A stretch of 64,000 nt of DNA from Candidatus Bathyarchaeota archaeon (GCA_003151735.1 PLYI01000106.1:1-64000); one strand, 5' to 3'; numbered from the stretch's first letter, positions 25,868 through 35,140 are shown. Made by a program: numbers and translations. The notes: generated by a model from the letters alone, not told the origin.

Positions 25868-26668
25868 TTGCTTGACCAACTAATTATAACAATAATCCTC
25901 GGTTTAATCCAGGGCTTCGCAGAGTGGCTTCCCATCTCCAGCACTGCTCATTTGCGAGTAGCGGAGCATTTTTTAGGGTTCTCTGCTACGCCCCTGTTCA
26001 ACGTGTTCTTGCATGTTGGCACGCTTGGGGTTGTGGTCTTCTATTTCAGGCATGACATCAAAGTAATACTTACATCTTTGGCGCATAGGGATTTTCATTC
26101 GGAATACGGCAGATTTATCCCACTAATCGTAGTCGCATCGATACCCACAGGCATAATTGGCGTGCTCTACGACCTGTACCTAGGCGACCCCTACCAGACA
26201 ATCCTAATTATCGGCGTGACCTTCTTATTCGGTGCCGTACTTCTGTTCTCCTCTAAGTTTGGAAAAGAAACTAAAACCCAAATCTCCTACCGAGAAGCAG
26301 TAGTCATGGGTACAGCTCAGGGAGCAGCAAGTTTTCCAGGGCTTTCAAGAAGCGGCTCAACAATATCCGCTGGGTTGCTGCAAGGCGTTAAACGTGAAAT
26401 GGTTTTCAAATTCTCCTTTTTGCTCTCGATTCCCGCTATTATCGGCGACTTAGCTGTGGAAGCTTACCATGAACGGGGCAGCTTTTCTCAAGGCGTCGGC
26501 GTCAGTTCGCTAGATCTTCTGGTGGGTTTGGTGTTTACGGTGCTTGCAGGCTACTTGGCTATTGTATTGGTTAAAAAACTGGTTTTAAGCAAGAGATTCC
26601 ATTATTTTGCTGCCTACACCTTTGCTCTTGGAATGGCGCTAATAATCTTATCATTACTTGGTTTCTAA
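25868..26668 (+). CDS. uppP: Undecaprenyl-diphosphatase-like (UppP/BacA) protein
   Basis: 266 residues from TTG 25868, which gives the family N-terminus LDQLIITIILGLIQGFAEWLPISSTAHL. The frame runs 20 codons upstream but that part has no similarity. The second signature is FPGLSRSGSTISAGLLQG. About eight membrane helices. It removes one phosphate from a polyprenyl diphosphate; in archaea, which lack murein, this recycles the dolichyl-type carrier for glycan assembly. Stands alone. Confidence 0.88.
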   Translation: MLDQLIITIILGLIQGFAEWLPISSTAHLRVAEHFLGFSATPLFNVFLHVGTLGVVVFYFRHDIKVILTSLAHRDFHSEYGRFIPLIVVASIPTGIIGVLYDLYLGDPYQTILIIGVTFLFGAVLLFSSKFGKETKTQISYREAVVMGTAQGAASFPGLSRSGSTISAGLLQGVKREMVFKFSFLLSIPAIIGDLAVEAYHERGSFSQGVGVSSLDLLVGLVFTVLAGYLAIVLVKKLVLSKRFHYFAAYTFALGMALIILSLLGF

Positions 26669-26711
26669 GCCCGCTGTTTTAAATGTAGCCACCAAATGAG
26701 ATAGAGGTGCC

Positions 26712-27590
26712 CTAATTTGTGAACCATTCACATCTTTTTTGCTCAGTCGAAAAATTTTCGTTCCTAAGTTGCTGCTCTTTTTCAGTTGCTGCTTCCATGG
26801 CGTTTGCAATCGCGTTGGCCCACATTATTTGAAAGTAATTGCATGCCAGTTCAATAAGGACTGAATTATCAGTCATTAACAAAGATGTTTCTGCAGGTGA
26901 TTTGTCAGTTGCTAACAAAATATTTACTTCTTTTTCGTCAAAAATTGCCACTATAGATGAGGGCAGACAATGGACATATCGAACTTCGAAGTTAGGGTGC
27001 GCCATGAGTTTTTGTATGCTTTTTGGGAGAGAAACAACGCTGTTTGGTTGCTGCGTGACTATTTTTACTTTCGCACCATTGTTCATGGCTATGAGGTGTT
27101 CTTCGATTGTTTCAAGAGTGTACGTTAGGAAAAAGGACCATTTTGTCACGATTTTCAGGCTTTCTTTGGAGTTTACAATTTGTTTTTTGGCTCTTATCAG
27201 GCGAGCTTGGAGGTCATTAATGATTATGTACTGAGGTTCTTCTTCTTTTGAGCTGACTCCTTTATTTTCTGCGAAAAATCGTAGAAATTCGGTTGATCCC
27301 TTCTCAAGATGATCGGTTTCTTTTTTCCTGCGTTCAACTAGCATGTTGATGGCTTCTTGAATCGGAATTGCCTCAAACTTTGTGGGTGTGCCTATAAGCT
27401 TCTCAATCAATCCTAAGTTAAGTAACTGAGTTGCTATTCGATAGAGATCTTGTCGGGCAACCCTTGAGGTTTTAGCTATGTCCTTGATAGTGGATTTTCC
27501 TGCTTTAGCTAACACTATGTAGATCTTAGCTTGCAAAACAGTAAGTCCTAGACCCGTCAGTGTCTCAATAGCTTTATCTTGAGCATTCAA
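26712..27590 (-). CDS. TrmB-family transcription regulator
   Basis: 292 residues from TTG 27590. N-terminal winged helix (ALTG-like LTGLGLTVLQAKIYIVLAKAGKSTIKDIAKTSRVARQDLYR), a coiled linker (MLVERRKKETDHLEKG), then a TrmB sugar-binding-like C-terminal domain with KESLKIVTKWSFF and GAKVKIVTQQP. TrmB regulators usually bind sugars and control transport or metabolism. It is divergent from the large surface protein, with a 169-base spacer holding CGTCGGAACACTTCTGACGG near 27680, a possible operator. Confidence 0.82.
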   Translation of the reverse strand: MNAQDKAIETLTGLGLTVLQAKIYIVLAKAGKSTIKDIAKTSRVARQDLYRIATQLLNLGLIEKLIGTPTKFEAIPIQEAINMLVERRKKETDHLEKGSTEFLRFFAENKGVSSKEEEPQYIIINDLQARLIRAKKQIVNSKESLKIVTKWSFFLTYTLETIEEHLIAMNNGAKVKIVTQQPNSVVSLPKSIQKLMAHPNFEVRYVHCLPSSIVAIFDEKEVNILLATDKSPAETSLLMTDNSVLIELACNYFQIMWANAIANAMEAATEKEQQLRNENFSTEQKRCEWFTN

Positions 27591-27759
27591 TAATTTTTTC
27601 CTACTCTTATTCTGATTTAGATAACGTCGTTATAACTCTACTTCATACCATCTTGATACTATAAACATTTCGAATTGAACGTCGGAACACTTCTGACGGC
27701 TCCTTAAGAGTAACAATTCCCCTAGGCTATCAGTTATAGAAAAAAAGGAAAGAGAAAAA

Positions 27760-30591
27760 ATGAAAACCCAAAAAAGCAAAATGGAATTACTGAAAAATAA
27801 AACTGCAGTTATCATGATTACAATATTCTTAATTGTTTCAATGGGATCTTCACTGATGCTGATGCCAAGTGCCAATGCGCATTCACCTGCTTGGCCAATT
27901 CAGCTTCACGCTTTCGCTAATGCTAACCCGCCCATTGCAGGTGTCGGTCAAGCGATTAACATAGGCTTCTGGATGAACACACCTCCACCAACAGCTAACG
28001 GACCATACGGCGACAGATACGGACCTTATTACGTAAACGTTACAAATCCAGACGGAACAACCACAACTCAGGGCCCATACATATCAGATGATACTGGAGG
28101 AACACACTTTGATTACACACCCACCACAATTGGCACATACAAGTTCCAGATGTACTTCAACGGAATGACCCTGACAGGCACGACTAACAACCCAGCAAAC
28201 TCAGTTGGCTTTGCAACTACACAGCAGCAAACTTTCATTGGCGACTATGTTTTACCGGCTGTCAGCAACGTAGCAATCCTTACTGTGCAGCAAGAACCAA
28301 TATCATTACTTCCGAACACTCCGCTTCCAACCACCTACTGGCAGACCCCAGTAAACGGAATGAACGTACTCAACTGGAACAACATAACCGGAGCATGGCT
28401 AGGACTTGGCAGAAACGCTAACCCCATCGGCGCAGAAATGTACAACTTTAGCACAAACTACAACCCATTCACAACAGTTGTCAATTCACCACACGTCATG
28501 TGGACAAGACCTGAATCTTTCGGAGGCGTCGTGGGAGGAGCATTCCCAGGCTCAACTTCTTACGGCTTATACTATCCCTCACCACAATATGAAAGACGAT
28601 ACAACCCAGTAATCATTAACGGCTATCTTATCTACACAGACTTCCCAAGCAGCTCAACTAACCCAACAAGCATACTTGGCGTTGACCTATACACTGGACA
28701 AGTCATATGGACCGACAGCACAGCTAACAATGGTGGCTCAGATGCAGCGCACAGCGCCCTATCAAACGGCAGAGTAACACAAGTGTCATTTGGTCAAGTG
28801 CTCAATTTCGTTGCACCAAACCAGTATGGAGGCATCGGATACTTCTGGACAACCGGCACACCTGACTGGATAACAGCATCACGCGCAGTTAACTCCACAA
28901 CTCCTGGGCTTCACTTCAGCGGATCAACATACAACCTCTTTGACGCAAAAACAGGCGCATACCTCCTCAGCGTTGTCAACGGCACTAACTTAGAAAAAAC
29001 AGTAGATGCTAACGGAGACATAATCGGCTACTACCTAAACAGCACTCTAGGCACACAACGCGTCAACTACAACCAACAAGCTCTCCCAGCAACTTACCAA
29101 CTAGCAACCAATACTAACCGGACAGGAACCGCAACTGCCAGTCCAATGCTGGAAGAGTGGAACTCAACTCTGGCAATCTTAAATAACAACTGGTTCGCTT
29201 CACAAAACGGTTGGTCTTGGAGACCAGCATCATATGGTATTGTTGACTTCCAAGGCGGAGTAGAATGGGCACAGCCAGTAGCAGCAAACTACACTGGACT
29301 AGACTACGGCATAGCAGGACCCTTAGCATTCTGGGCAATCAACAGCAACACCATCATACTCAACACAGGAGTCAACTGGCCAGGCATAGCACTCTCATTC
29401 CAAGTCGGCTGGTCAATCTGGGCAGGATACGATTCAAACACAGGAGAACAACTCTGGATAAGAAACTACACAATGGACCCATTCACATCAGTCAGCCTCA
29501 ACTGCGAATTCCTTGCAGGTGACGGTAACTTCATCACAGAAACCCGAGAAACAGGCAACTTTACCGCATATAACATGAGAACAGGCAACCAAGTCTGGTC
29601 AATTGCAGTTGGAGCTCAAGCTGATACATACAATACTATTGGAGCTTATCAGGGTGCAATTGCTGGTAAAGATCTTTACATGATTGGCTTTGGCGGAGAT
29701 ATATGGTCAATAAACATTGACACGGGCGCTATCAACTGGTACACCAACACCACAGTGCTGCAGGGACCTGCGGGCACTAATACGCCTTATGGTGTTTGGC
29801 CTATTTGGGAGCAAAACGGCATAGGCGTCGCTGACGGCAAGATATTTCTTGAAGAAGGACACGAATACAGTCCACCAACATTCCTTGGAGCAAAGACATT
29901 AGCAGTAAACGCTACTGATGGATCACTTGTATGGGCGATAGATGGCTTTTCCGTTAACGGCTTACCATACATGGCATACGGACAGATAAACATGATTGAC
30001 GGATACAACAATGAAATCGAAGACTTCGGTCAAGGACCATCCGCAACCACAGTATCTGCACCTAGTGTCGGTGTAACAACAGCTACACCAATAACCATTA
30101 CAGGCTCAGTAATGGATATCTCTGCAGGCGCAAAGCAGGAAGAGGTTGCAGCAAACTTCCCCAACGGCTTACCAGCAGTATCTGATGCAAGCATGGAACA
30201 TTTCATGGAAGCTGTCTACATGCAACAGCCAATGCCAAACAACACAACAGGAGTTCCAGTAACCATCAGCGTTATCGACTCTAACGGCAACAACAGGATA
30301 ATCGGCACCACAACATCTGACACCACAGGTCAATTCGGTTTAACTTGGACACCTGATATTTCAGGTAAATACACCGTCACCGCTACATTCGCTGGTTCAG
30401 GAGGATACTACGGATCAAAAGCTCAAACATACTTCACTGCTAGCGAAGCAGCAACACCAGCACCAACAAATGCACCTCCAGCAGGCTTGGCAACAAACGC
30501 TGATCTGATGACATTCATAGTCGGTGGAGTAATCGCTATAATCATTGTTGTAGCGATAGCCACATTGCTGATACTCAGAAAACGACCATAA
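27760..30591 (+). CDS. Large surface protein with beta-propeller-like repeats and C-terminal anchor
   Basis: 943 residues. Signal peptide at about 14-40 (TAVIMITIFLIVSMGSSLML, then ANA), an Ig-like N-terminal domain (YVNVTNPDGTTTTQGPYISDD), then PQQ-type propeller repeats (GVDLYTGQVIWTDS, DSNTGEQLWIRNYT, NMRTGNQVWSIAV, NIDTGAINWYTN, NATDGSLVWAIDG). A second Ig-like domain (GVPVTISVIDSNGNN to KYTVTATFAG), a Pro/Ala linker and a C-terminal membrane helix (FIVGGVIAIIIVVAIATLLIL) with RKRP follow. It is probably displayed on the cell surface. The ligand is not known. AAGGAAAGAG precedes ATG. Divergent from the TrmB gene, which may control it. Confidence 0.78.
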   Translation: MKTQKSKMELLKNKTAVIMITIFLIVSMGSSLMLMPSANAHSPAWPIQLHAFANANPPIAGVGQAINIGFWMNTPPPTANGPYGDRYGPYYVNVTNPDGTTTTQGPYISDDTGGTHFDYTPTTIGTYKFQMYFNGMTLTGTTNNPANSVGFATTQQQTFIGDYVLPAVSNVAILTVQQEPISLLPNTPLPTTYWQTPVNGMNVLNWNNITGAWLGLGRNANPIGAEMYNFSTNYNPFTTVVNSPHVMWTRPESFGGVVGGAFPGSTSYGLYYPSPQYERRYNPVIINGYLIYTDFPSSSTNPTSILGVDLYTGQVIWTDSTANNGGSDAAHSALSNGRVTQVSFGQVLNFVAPNQYGGIGYFWTTGTPDWITASRAVNSTTPGLHFSGSTYNLFDAKTGAYLLSVVNGTNLEKTVDANGDIIGYYLNSTLGTQRVNYNQQALPATYQLATNTNRTGTATASPMLEEWNSTLAILNNNWFASQNGWSWRPASYGIVDFQGGVEWAQPVAANYTGLDYGIAGPLAFWAINSNTIILNTGVNWPGIALSFQVGWSIWAGYDSNTGEQLWIRNYTMDPFTSVSLNCEFLAGDGNFITETRETGNFTAYNMRTGNQVWSIAVGAQADTYNTIGAYQGAIAGKDLYMIGFGGDIWSINIDTGAINWYTNTTVLQGPAGTNTPYGVWPIWEQNGIGVADGKIFLEEGHEYSPPTFLGAKTLAVNATDGSLVWAIDGFSVNGLPYMAYGQINMIDGYNNEIEDFGQGPSATTVSAPSVGVTTATPITITGSVMDISAGAKQEEVAANFPNGLPAVSDASMEHFMEAVYMQQPMPNNTTGVPVTISVIDSNGNNRIIGTTTSDTTGQFGLTWTPDISGKYTVTATFAGSGGYYGSKAQTYFTASEAATPAPTNAPPAGLATNADLMTFIVGGVIAIIIVVAIATLLILRKRP

Positions 30592-30750
30592 AAAAACAAC
30601 ACCCAAAAAAATCAATCCCTTTTTCTTTTTTGTCTTTCAATCTCAAAGCAATAGAAAATGCTATCTTTGGTTTTAAGCAAAAATTTATTATTTCGCTGCC
30701 TAAACGAGGATTCTTTGTTTTTCCGTGTTCTTACTTGTACCCAATGCTGC

Positions 30751-32577
30751 TTAGATGATTTTTTCTAGGTCCACGATGAAGCGATCAAACATCTTCAAGC
30801 CGCCCCTCCAGAAGTCTGGTGCCTCAACGTTTAACCCAACGATTTCGCCGATTTCCGTCGGCGACACACTGCCGCCTGCAGACAAGGCCTTCACCAGATT
30901 GGGCGCAAACGCTTTGCCTTCCTGCAGGTACCGCGTGTAGAGGGCGTAGACGAACATTTGAGCGTAAACATAGGGGTAGTTGTAGAAGCGGTAGTTTGCC
31001 ATGTAATAGTGGGGTTTCATGGTCCATTCAGCTTCCATTTCAGGGAACCATGTGACCGCGTCGGCGTAGATGCGGTCGCGGGATTTGGTCCAGTGGCTGC
31101 AGATTGTTTTGTAATCCAGGAATTCGCCTTGCTCAATGGAAGCGTAGAGTGCTTGCTCAAACCACACTCGCGCAGTGACTTGGAACGCTGTCATCCCAGC
31201 CTCATCCAAAACCATGCAGAGCATTGCTCTGCGTTCAGCATCGGACTTCGCCCCATCCAACAGCAAATCTGTGACCAGCAACTCGCCAAAAATCGAAGCA
31301 GTCTCCGCTACGGATGAGGACACATTCATGTTCAGCAGAGTTTGGCTTCTTGATGCGTACCAGTCATGGGTCGCGTGCCCAAGCTCATGCGCCAACGTAA
31401 AAACATCGCTTAGCGTGCCGTTGAAACTTTGCAGGATGAAGGCAGATTTGCCGTTGTAGTAGCCTGCGCAAAACGCACCGTTACGTTTGCCAAAGCGAGG
31501 CATAGCTTCGATCCGGCGTTTTTGGAACATTTCTTTGACTGCGGTGGCATATTGGGGGTCGAAGCGGTCGTAAGCTGTTGTGACTAGGTTTTGTGCTTCT
31601 TGGAATGTGAATTTAAGTTCTGGCGCATCGGGAAGCGGAGCCACAATGTCGTGGTTTCCTAAAACAGATAGACCCATTAATTTGGCTTTCAATTTGAGGT
31701 AACGCCGATATGCTGAAGAGCCTTCTTCGACTGTTTTAAGCAGATTAGCAATTATGCCTTCTTGAGTATCGTTCGCGATAAGGCTGGATTCCATTGTCGA
31801 CGCGTATTTTCTTCGTTTAGACACTGTTACCCAGTCGTTGCAGATGCTACGGAGCGCCGCTGAGAATACTTCGCCGTCTTTGCCCAGCAGCCCGTAAATG
31901 GCTTTGTTGGCGGATTCTCTTGTAGCTCGGTCACGGTGAGGCAGCAAACCGTTGGCTTCGCCGTAACTGAGCGTCTTTTTTTCTCCTATGACTGTTACTT
32001 CGAAAAGGCGGGTATTAAGCCATTTACTCTGCAGCTCCTCCCACGCGTTCACGCCAAATTGGTCTTTCTCTATAATGATTTGTTCTTCTACTTCGGAGAG
32101 TTGGTGTTCAACACGGCGGTAAACACGTTCCAACGCATGTCTATAATTAGTCAAAGCTGATTCATTGATAATTTGAGGCCTGCTTTTGACCAAAGCACCC
32201 AGCTCAAGCGAGTAAAACGCCAGCTGCTTGCCGATGTTAGCTGAGAGCTTATCAACTCTGTCATTTAACGCTTGCGTCTCCGGCTGAGTCATGTCAGCGG
32301 AGAAAGACAAGCTTGAAAACAGCGCTATGTCGCTGAATTTAGCTTCAAACGCTTCAACATCACGCAAGCACTGCAGTAAACCGTCGGATGATAGGCTGGC
32401 TATTTTGCCTCGGTAAGTCTTCTCAAAAATGTTTGCCATTGCTGCGGCTTCTGAGATGGCTTGCTCTACTTTTGGATCAGTTATGCTTGGGAAGAGCTGG
32501 GTTAAGTCCCATGTAATTTGTTGAGTTATCAAAGTTTTTGCCTCTTCTAGGCTAGTGGTGGCTAGGTTATTTTGCAT
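30751..32577 (-). CDS. pepF: Oligoendopeptidase F-like metallopeptidase (M3B)
   Basis: 608 residues. The zinc site HELGHATHDW is followed about 28 residues later by SVAETASIFGE, supplying the third ligand Glu. The N-terminal helical lid (LTQLFPSITDPKVEQAI, PETQALNDRVDKL) and C-terminal YNYPYVYAQMFVYALY and GGSVSPTEI blocks are typical of PepF. It degrades small peptides in the cytoplasm. Single gene. Confidence 0.92.
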   Translation of the reverse strand: MQNNLATTSLEEAKTLITQQITWDLTQLFPSITDPKVEQAISEAAAMANIFEKTYRGKIASLSSDGLLQCLRDVEAFEAKFSDIALFSSLSFSADMTQPETQALNDRVDKLSANIGKQLAFYSLELGALVKSRPQIINESALTNYRHALERVYRRVEHQLSEVEEQIIIEKDQFGVNAWEELQSKWLNTRLFEVTVIGEKKTLSYGEANGLLPHRDRATRESANKAIYGLLGKDGEVFSAALRSICNDWVTVSKRRKYASTMESSLIANDTQEGIIANLLKTVEEGSSAYRRYLKLKAKLMGLSVLGNHDIVAPLPDAPELKFTFQEAQNLVTTAYDRFDPQYATAVKEMFQKRRIEAMPRFGKRNGAFCAGYYNGKSAFILQSFNGTLSDVFTLAHELGHATHDWYASRSQTLLNMNVSSSVAETASIFGELLVTDLLLDGAKSDAERRAMLCMVLDEAGMTAFQVTARVWFEQALYASIEQGEFLDYKTICSHWTKSRDRIYADAVTWFPEMEAEWTMKPHYYMANYRFYNYPYVYAQMFVYALYTRYLQEGKAFAPNLVKALSAGGSVSPTEIGEIVGLNVEAPDFWRGGLKMFDRFIVDLEKII

Positions 32578-32660
32578 TTTTGTTTTGAGAAGCTCCGCTG
32601 TATGAGAACTATTTCAGTTAACGGCTAAAAAAAATTTTAGATTTGAGCTTGTTGTCTTGG

Positions 32661-32858
32661 TTAAACCAAAATTGACGGTTCCTCAGACAGGGTTTGTTCG
32701 AAGCCTTCAAGGATTAACTTGTTGCCTTTTTTAGCTATGAAGAAGTCGGTTCCGCATATTGGGCAGGGAACAAACTCGTTCTCTCCCACTGCGTCGAACT
32801 CGAATTTTCCGTTGCATTGAGGGCAGATGAAAGTTATCGATGCTATAATTTTCTGCAT
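32661..32858 (-). CDS. Zinc-ribbon domain protein
   Basis: 65 residues from ATG 32858, with GGAGAA six bases upstream; an earlier in-frame codon at 32912 lacks a ribosome site. CPQCNGKFEFDAVGENEFVP and then CPIC make a rubredoxin-like zinc ribbon. Role unknown. Confidence 0.6.
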   Translation of the reverse strand: MQKIIASITFICPQCNGKFEFDAVGENEFVPCPICGTDFFIAKKGNKLILEGFEQTLSEEPSILV

Positions 32859-33100
32859 GGTGTATTCTCCTATTTTTTGTTTTGCAATTAAGCGTAAACG
32901 TAGTTTTGACAACTAGAGAAACAGCTTACTTGTAATATCAATAGAGAATTGGTTGCTGTGTATTATCTCTTTCCATGAAAACCAAGGGTTTGGTTGGTGA
33001 AAAGAAAAGAAATCAAGGCCAGCAACAATAATCAGGCGGTAAGAACACAAATTCTAGATGAGGGTGTATGCCAATTCTCGGATTTGCATGAATCTTGATT

Positions 33101-33352
33101 TTATCTGAGGAATTCTTTTTCAGCAATGTCTACTTGTTTTTCCAGCGTTTCTTTATAGTTTTCTACTTGGAGTTCTTTAAGGTCGTTTTCGCTTGCATTT
33201 AAAATCTTCATCAGTTCTTTATCGCTTAGCTTTACCAGTGTTTCAGCAAGTTCCAAAACGAGCTTGCGGATTTCTAAGAGCTCCAAAGCTATGCCCTTAA
33301 GGGCTCTTTTGTCCTCGTCTGTGAGAACTGTTTTAGCCAACCAAGTCACCAA
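33101..33352 (-). CDS. Small coiled-coil protein, paralogue 1
   Basis: 83 residues, nearly all helical: LTDEDKRALKGIALELLEIRKLVLELAETLVKLSDKELMK. A clear paralogue lies at 33657-33893 (FTDEDKKNLKVIAEELPKLRMVVEELMETVEILSDDKLMK). Both are preceded by the same promoter-like stretch. No known family. Their pairing around an antitoxin-like gene next to a tRNA suggests mobile or defence ancestry, which is inference. Confidence 0.6.
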   Translation of the reverse strand: MVTWLAKTVLTDEDKRALKGIALELLEIRKLVLELAETLVKLSDKELMKILNASENDLKELQVENYKETLEKQVDIAEKEFLR

Positions 33353-33380
33353 GCTAAGTTCTTATTTCATAAGTATAAGG

Positions 33381-33402
33381 TAGTATTAAAATTTCCTAAA
33401 TG
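33381..33402 (-). promoter_or_regulatory. Shared promoter-like element, copy 1
   Basis: On the + strand GTATTAAAATTTCC then TAAA; on the coding strand this gives an AT-rich ATTTTAATAC box about 30 bases before the coiled-coil gene 1. Copy 2 is at 33934-33955. Confidence 0.45.
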
Positions 33403-33471
33403 CTGGTTAGGATTTAAACCAGAGGAAAGGGTTTTAGGTTAAAAGCAAACTTGTCTGATCGAGGGATTTTT

Positions 33472-33654
33472 GTGCCCACAATCAAAGTGGAAGAAGAAAC
33501 GCTGGGATTGCTTAAGAAACTAAGAGAAGAAATGAAAGTCCAAAGCTACAATCAAGTTATAAAAGGATTAATCATAAAAAGGAACTGTTATCCTTCTTCA
33601 ATGTTCGGGTCGAATCCCAAGTTGTCTATTTTTTCAGAATGCGATGAAATGTAA
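33472..33654 (+). CDS. VapB-like antitoxin-type small protein
   Basis: 60 residues from GTG 33472, supported by GAGGG six bases upstream. VPTIKVEEETLGLLKKLREE then SYNQVIKGLI is the pattern of archaeal ribbon-helix-helix antitoxins (beta strand, helix, S-Y-x-x-V-I helix), with a SSMFGSNPKLS tail where such antitoxins contact a toxin. No PIN toxin gene follows; the downstream gene is on the other strand. It could be an orphan antitoxin or plasmid/virus regulator. Confidence 0.55.
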   Translation: MPTIKVEEETLGLLKKLREEMKVQSYNQVIKGLIIKRNCYPSSMFGSNPKLSIFSECDEM

Positions 33655-33656
33655 AT

Positions 33657-33893
33657 TCAAGTACCAAGTTCGTTTTCTTCAAAGCCTAATTCTTTCACCA
33701 TTTCTTCGTAGCTAAGCACTCGATTTTCTTGGACATCTTTTAGGCTTCTATCAATGCTTTTCATCAGTTTATCATCGCTTAGGATTTCTACAGTTTCCAT
33801 AAGTTCTTCGACGACCATTCTGAGTTTAGGCAGTTCTTCAGCTATGACTTTGAGGTTTTTCTTATCCTCATCCGTGAATACAGTTTCAACCAA
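33657..33893 (-). CDS. Small coiled-coil protein, paralogue 2
   Basis: 78 residues, the paralogue of the gene at 33101-33352, with about half the residues the same over the first 45 positions. The C-terminal part (SYEEMVKELGFEENELGT) differs and looks like a short helical tail. It converges on the antitoxin-like gene (two-base gap) and is itself preceded by the shared promoter element. Confidence 0.6.
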   Translation of the reverse strand: MVETVFTDEDKKNLKVIAEELPKLRMVVEELMETVEILSDDKLMKSIDRSLKDVQENRVLSYEEMVKELGFEENELGT

Positions 33894-33933
33894 CCTAAGT
33901 CACCGTAGTATAGTAACAATTCAGTCTATGTTA

Positions 33934-33955
33934 GGTATTAAAATTTCCCTAAAAG
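33934..33955 (-). promoter_or_regulatory. Shared promoter-like element, copy 2
   Basis: + strand GGTATTAAAATTTCCC and TAAA, matching copy 1 at 33381. Lies about 40 bases before the start of coiled-coil gene 2, between it and the tRNA-Leu 3' end. Confidence 0.45.
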
Positions 33956-34016
33956 AGTCGAGATGTTATGGTGCTGAGGGCAGGATTCGAACCTGCGAAC
34001 CCCTGAGGGAAAGGAT

Positions 34017-34050
34017 TTCCCATCTGGGCCTTGCCGGCCAAATGTTAGAT
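34017..34050 (-). other. tRNA-Leu intron 2 (canonical 37/38 position)
   Basis: 34 bases between G37 and A38 of the anticodon loop, the standard archaeal intron site. It contains a GC-rich GGCCGGCAAGGCC stem. Exact edges may shift by a base or two because AT repeats at both ends. Confidence 0.75.
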
Positions 34051-34061
34051 CTTGAGTCCTT

Positions 34062-34089
34062 AGTGGAACACGCAAAATGCGCATTCTTT
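34062..34089 (-). other. tRNA-Leu intron 1 (D arm/anticodon stem junction)
   Basis: 28 bases between nucleotide 26 and the AAGGA anticodon stem. The intron can fold as ATGCGC/GCGTGT around ATTTT, with GTG and CAC at the edges, as expected for a relaxed bulge-helix-bulge. Introns at 25-27 are known in some archaea but are less common. Confidence 0.65.
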
Positions 34090-34213
34090 CACCTTTGACC
34101 TGGCTTGGTTACCTCAGCACATGCTGTGCACAAATCTGGTTGGGTTCGGACTTATTAATCATTTCCCGTCTACCGCAAAAGTAAAAGCGCTGGTTCAACG
34201 ATACATAGAGGCA

Positions 34214-35092
34214 ATGCATACCCAGCATAGAATAATCATAGGCAACAGCCAACAAATGACCGAACTCGACAACGACAGCGTTCAGTTAATGGTGACTTCG
34301 CCGCCTTATCCCATGATAGTTATGTGGGACGAGCTCTTTTGCAAGGCTGACCCCAAAATAGCGGAATTATTTCAGAAATTGGATGCAAACGGGAGCAAAG
34401 AAACTGTGCGGCAAATCTACGATTCAATGCATGATCATTTGGCAAAGGTTTGGCAGGAAACGTACCGGGTTCTCGTCGACGGCGGAATCGCATGTATAAA
34501 CATCGGTGATGCAACTCGAACCGTAAACGGCAGATTCCAACTCTACCCCAACCACTCGCGGATCACTGAGGTTTGCGAAAAAATCGGCTTCATCACTCTC
34601 CCATACATTCTATGGAAAAAACCCACTAATAAACCGGCATACAAGGGCAAAGGCGCCTTCTTAGGCTCAGGATTCCTCCCACCAAACGCCTACGTCACAC
34701 TTGACTGCGAGTTTATTTTACTGTTCAGGAAAGGGAAACTCCGCAAGTTCCCGCCGAAAGATGCTTTGCGTTATGAGAGCGTTTTCACGAAAGTGCAGCG
34801 GGATGAATGGTTCAGCCAAATCTGGGCGTTGAAGGGAACCAGACAAAGTGCAATCGAAATGGAGCGAAGAACCGCTGCTTACCCAGAGGAAATTGCAGAA
34901 CGTCTAATCCGAATGTTCAGCGTTAAAGGCGAAGTTGTACTCGACCCCTTCTTGGGTTCAGGAACCACCGTTAAAGTTGCCATTGAAAATGGGCGCAACA
35001 GCATTGGATACGAAACAGACAAAAACCTCTTGCCCGTAATAACCAAAAAAATAAGTCACCATGCTGCAGATGTCGAAATAATCCATCGTTAA
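34214..35092 (+). CDS. DNA methyltransferase (beta-class, N4-cytosine or N6-adenine)
   Basis: 292 residues from ATG 34214 (HTQHRIIIGNSQQM); the frame is open further upstream but that part overlaps the tRNA promoter. The catalytic motif TSPPYP comes first, and the SAM-binding motif DPFLGSGTT is near the C-terminus, the order of beta-class amino-methyltransferases. SPPY is most common in N4-cytosine enzymes. No usual restriction gene follows, but a mini PD-(D/E)XK protein starts 48 bases downstream. Its place right beside a tRNA is typical of acquired DNA. Confidence 0.82.
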   Translation: MHTQHRIIIGNSQQMTELDNDSVQLMVTSPPYPMIVMWDELFCKADPKIAELFQKLDANGSKETVRQIYDSMHDHLAKVWQETYRVLVDGGIACINIGDATRTVNGRFQLYPNHSRITEVCEKIGFITLPYILWKKPTNKPAYKGKGAFLGSGFLPPNAYVTLDCEFILLFRKGKLRKFPPKDALRYESVFTKVQRDEWFSQIWALKGTRQSAIEMERRTAAYPEEIAERLIRMFSVKGEVVLDPFLGSGTTVKVAIENGRNSIGYETDKNLLPVITKKISHHAADVEIIHR

Positions 35093-35140
35093 TGATTAAT
35101 AACCGTCCCTTCAATAAATGCAGACAAAAGGTCCTACTAA

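Larger units (their letters stand above)
33969..34118 (-). tRNA. tRNA-Leu(CAA) with two introns, CCA encoded
   Basis: Read on the minus strand from 34118. Acceptor GCTGAGG pairs with CCTCAGC; D arm ACC/GGT with loop AAGCCAGGTCAAA; anticodon stem AAGGA/TCCTT with loop CTCAAGA; class II variable arm with CCC/GGG; T arm GCAGG TTCGAAT CCTGC; discriminator A and encoded CCA. The anticodon CAA is at 34052-34054. Between the D stem and the anticodon stem lie 28 extra bases, and after position 37 lie 34 more. Removing both gives a standard archaeal leucine tRNA. The long variable arm and A73 exclude Ser. Confidence 0.9.

Noticed and set aside
25868-26668. Idea that UppP indicates a murein-like wall
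   Set aside because: UppP homologues are found in many archaea and act on polyprenyl carriers for glycans; no murein genes are present.
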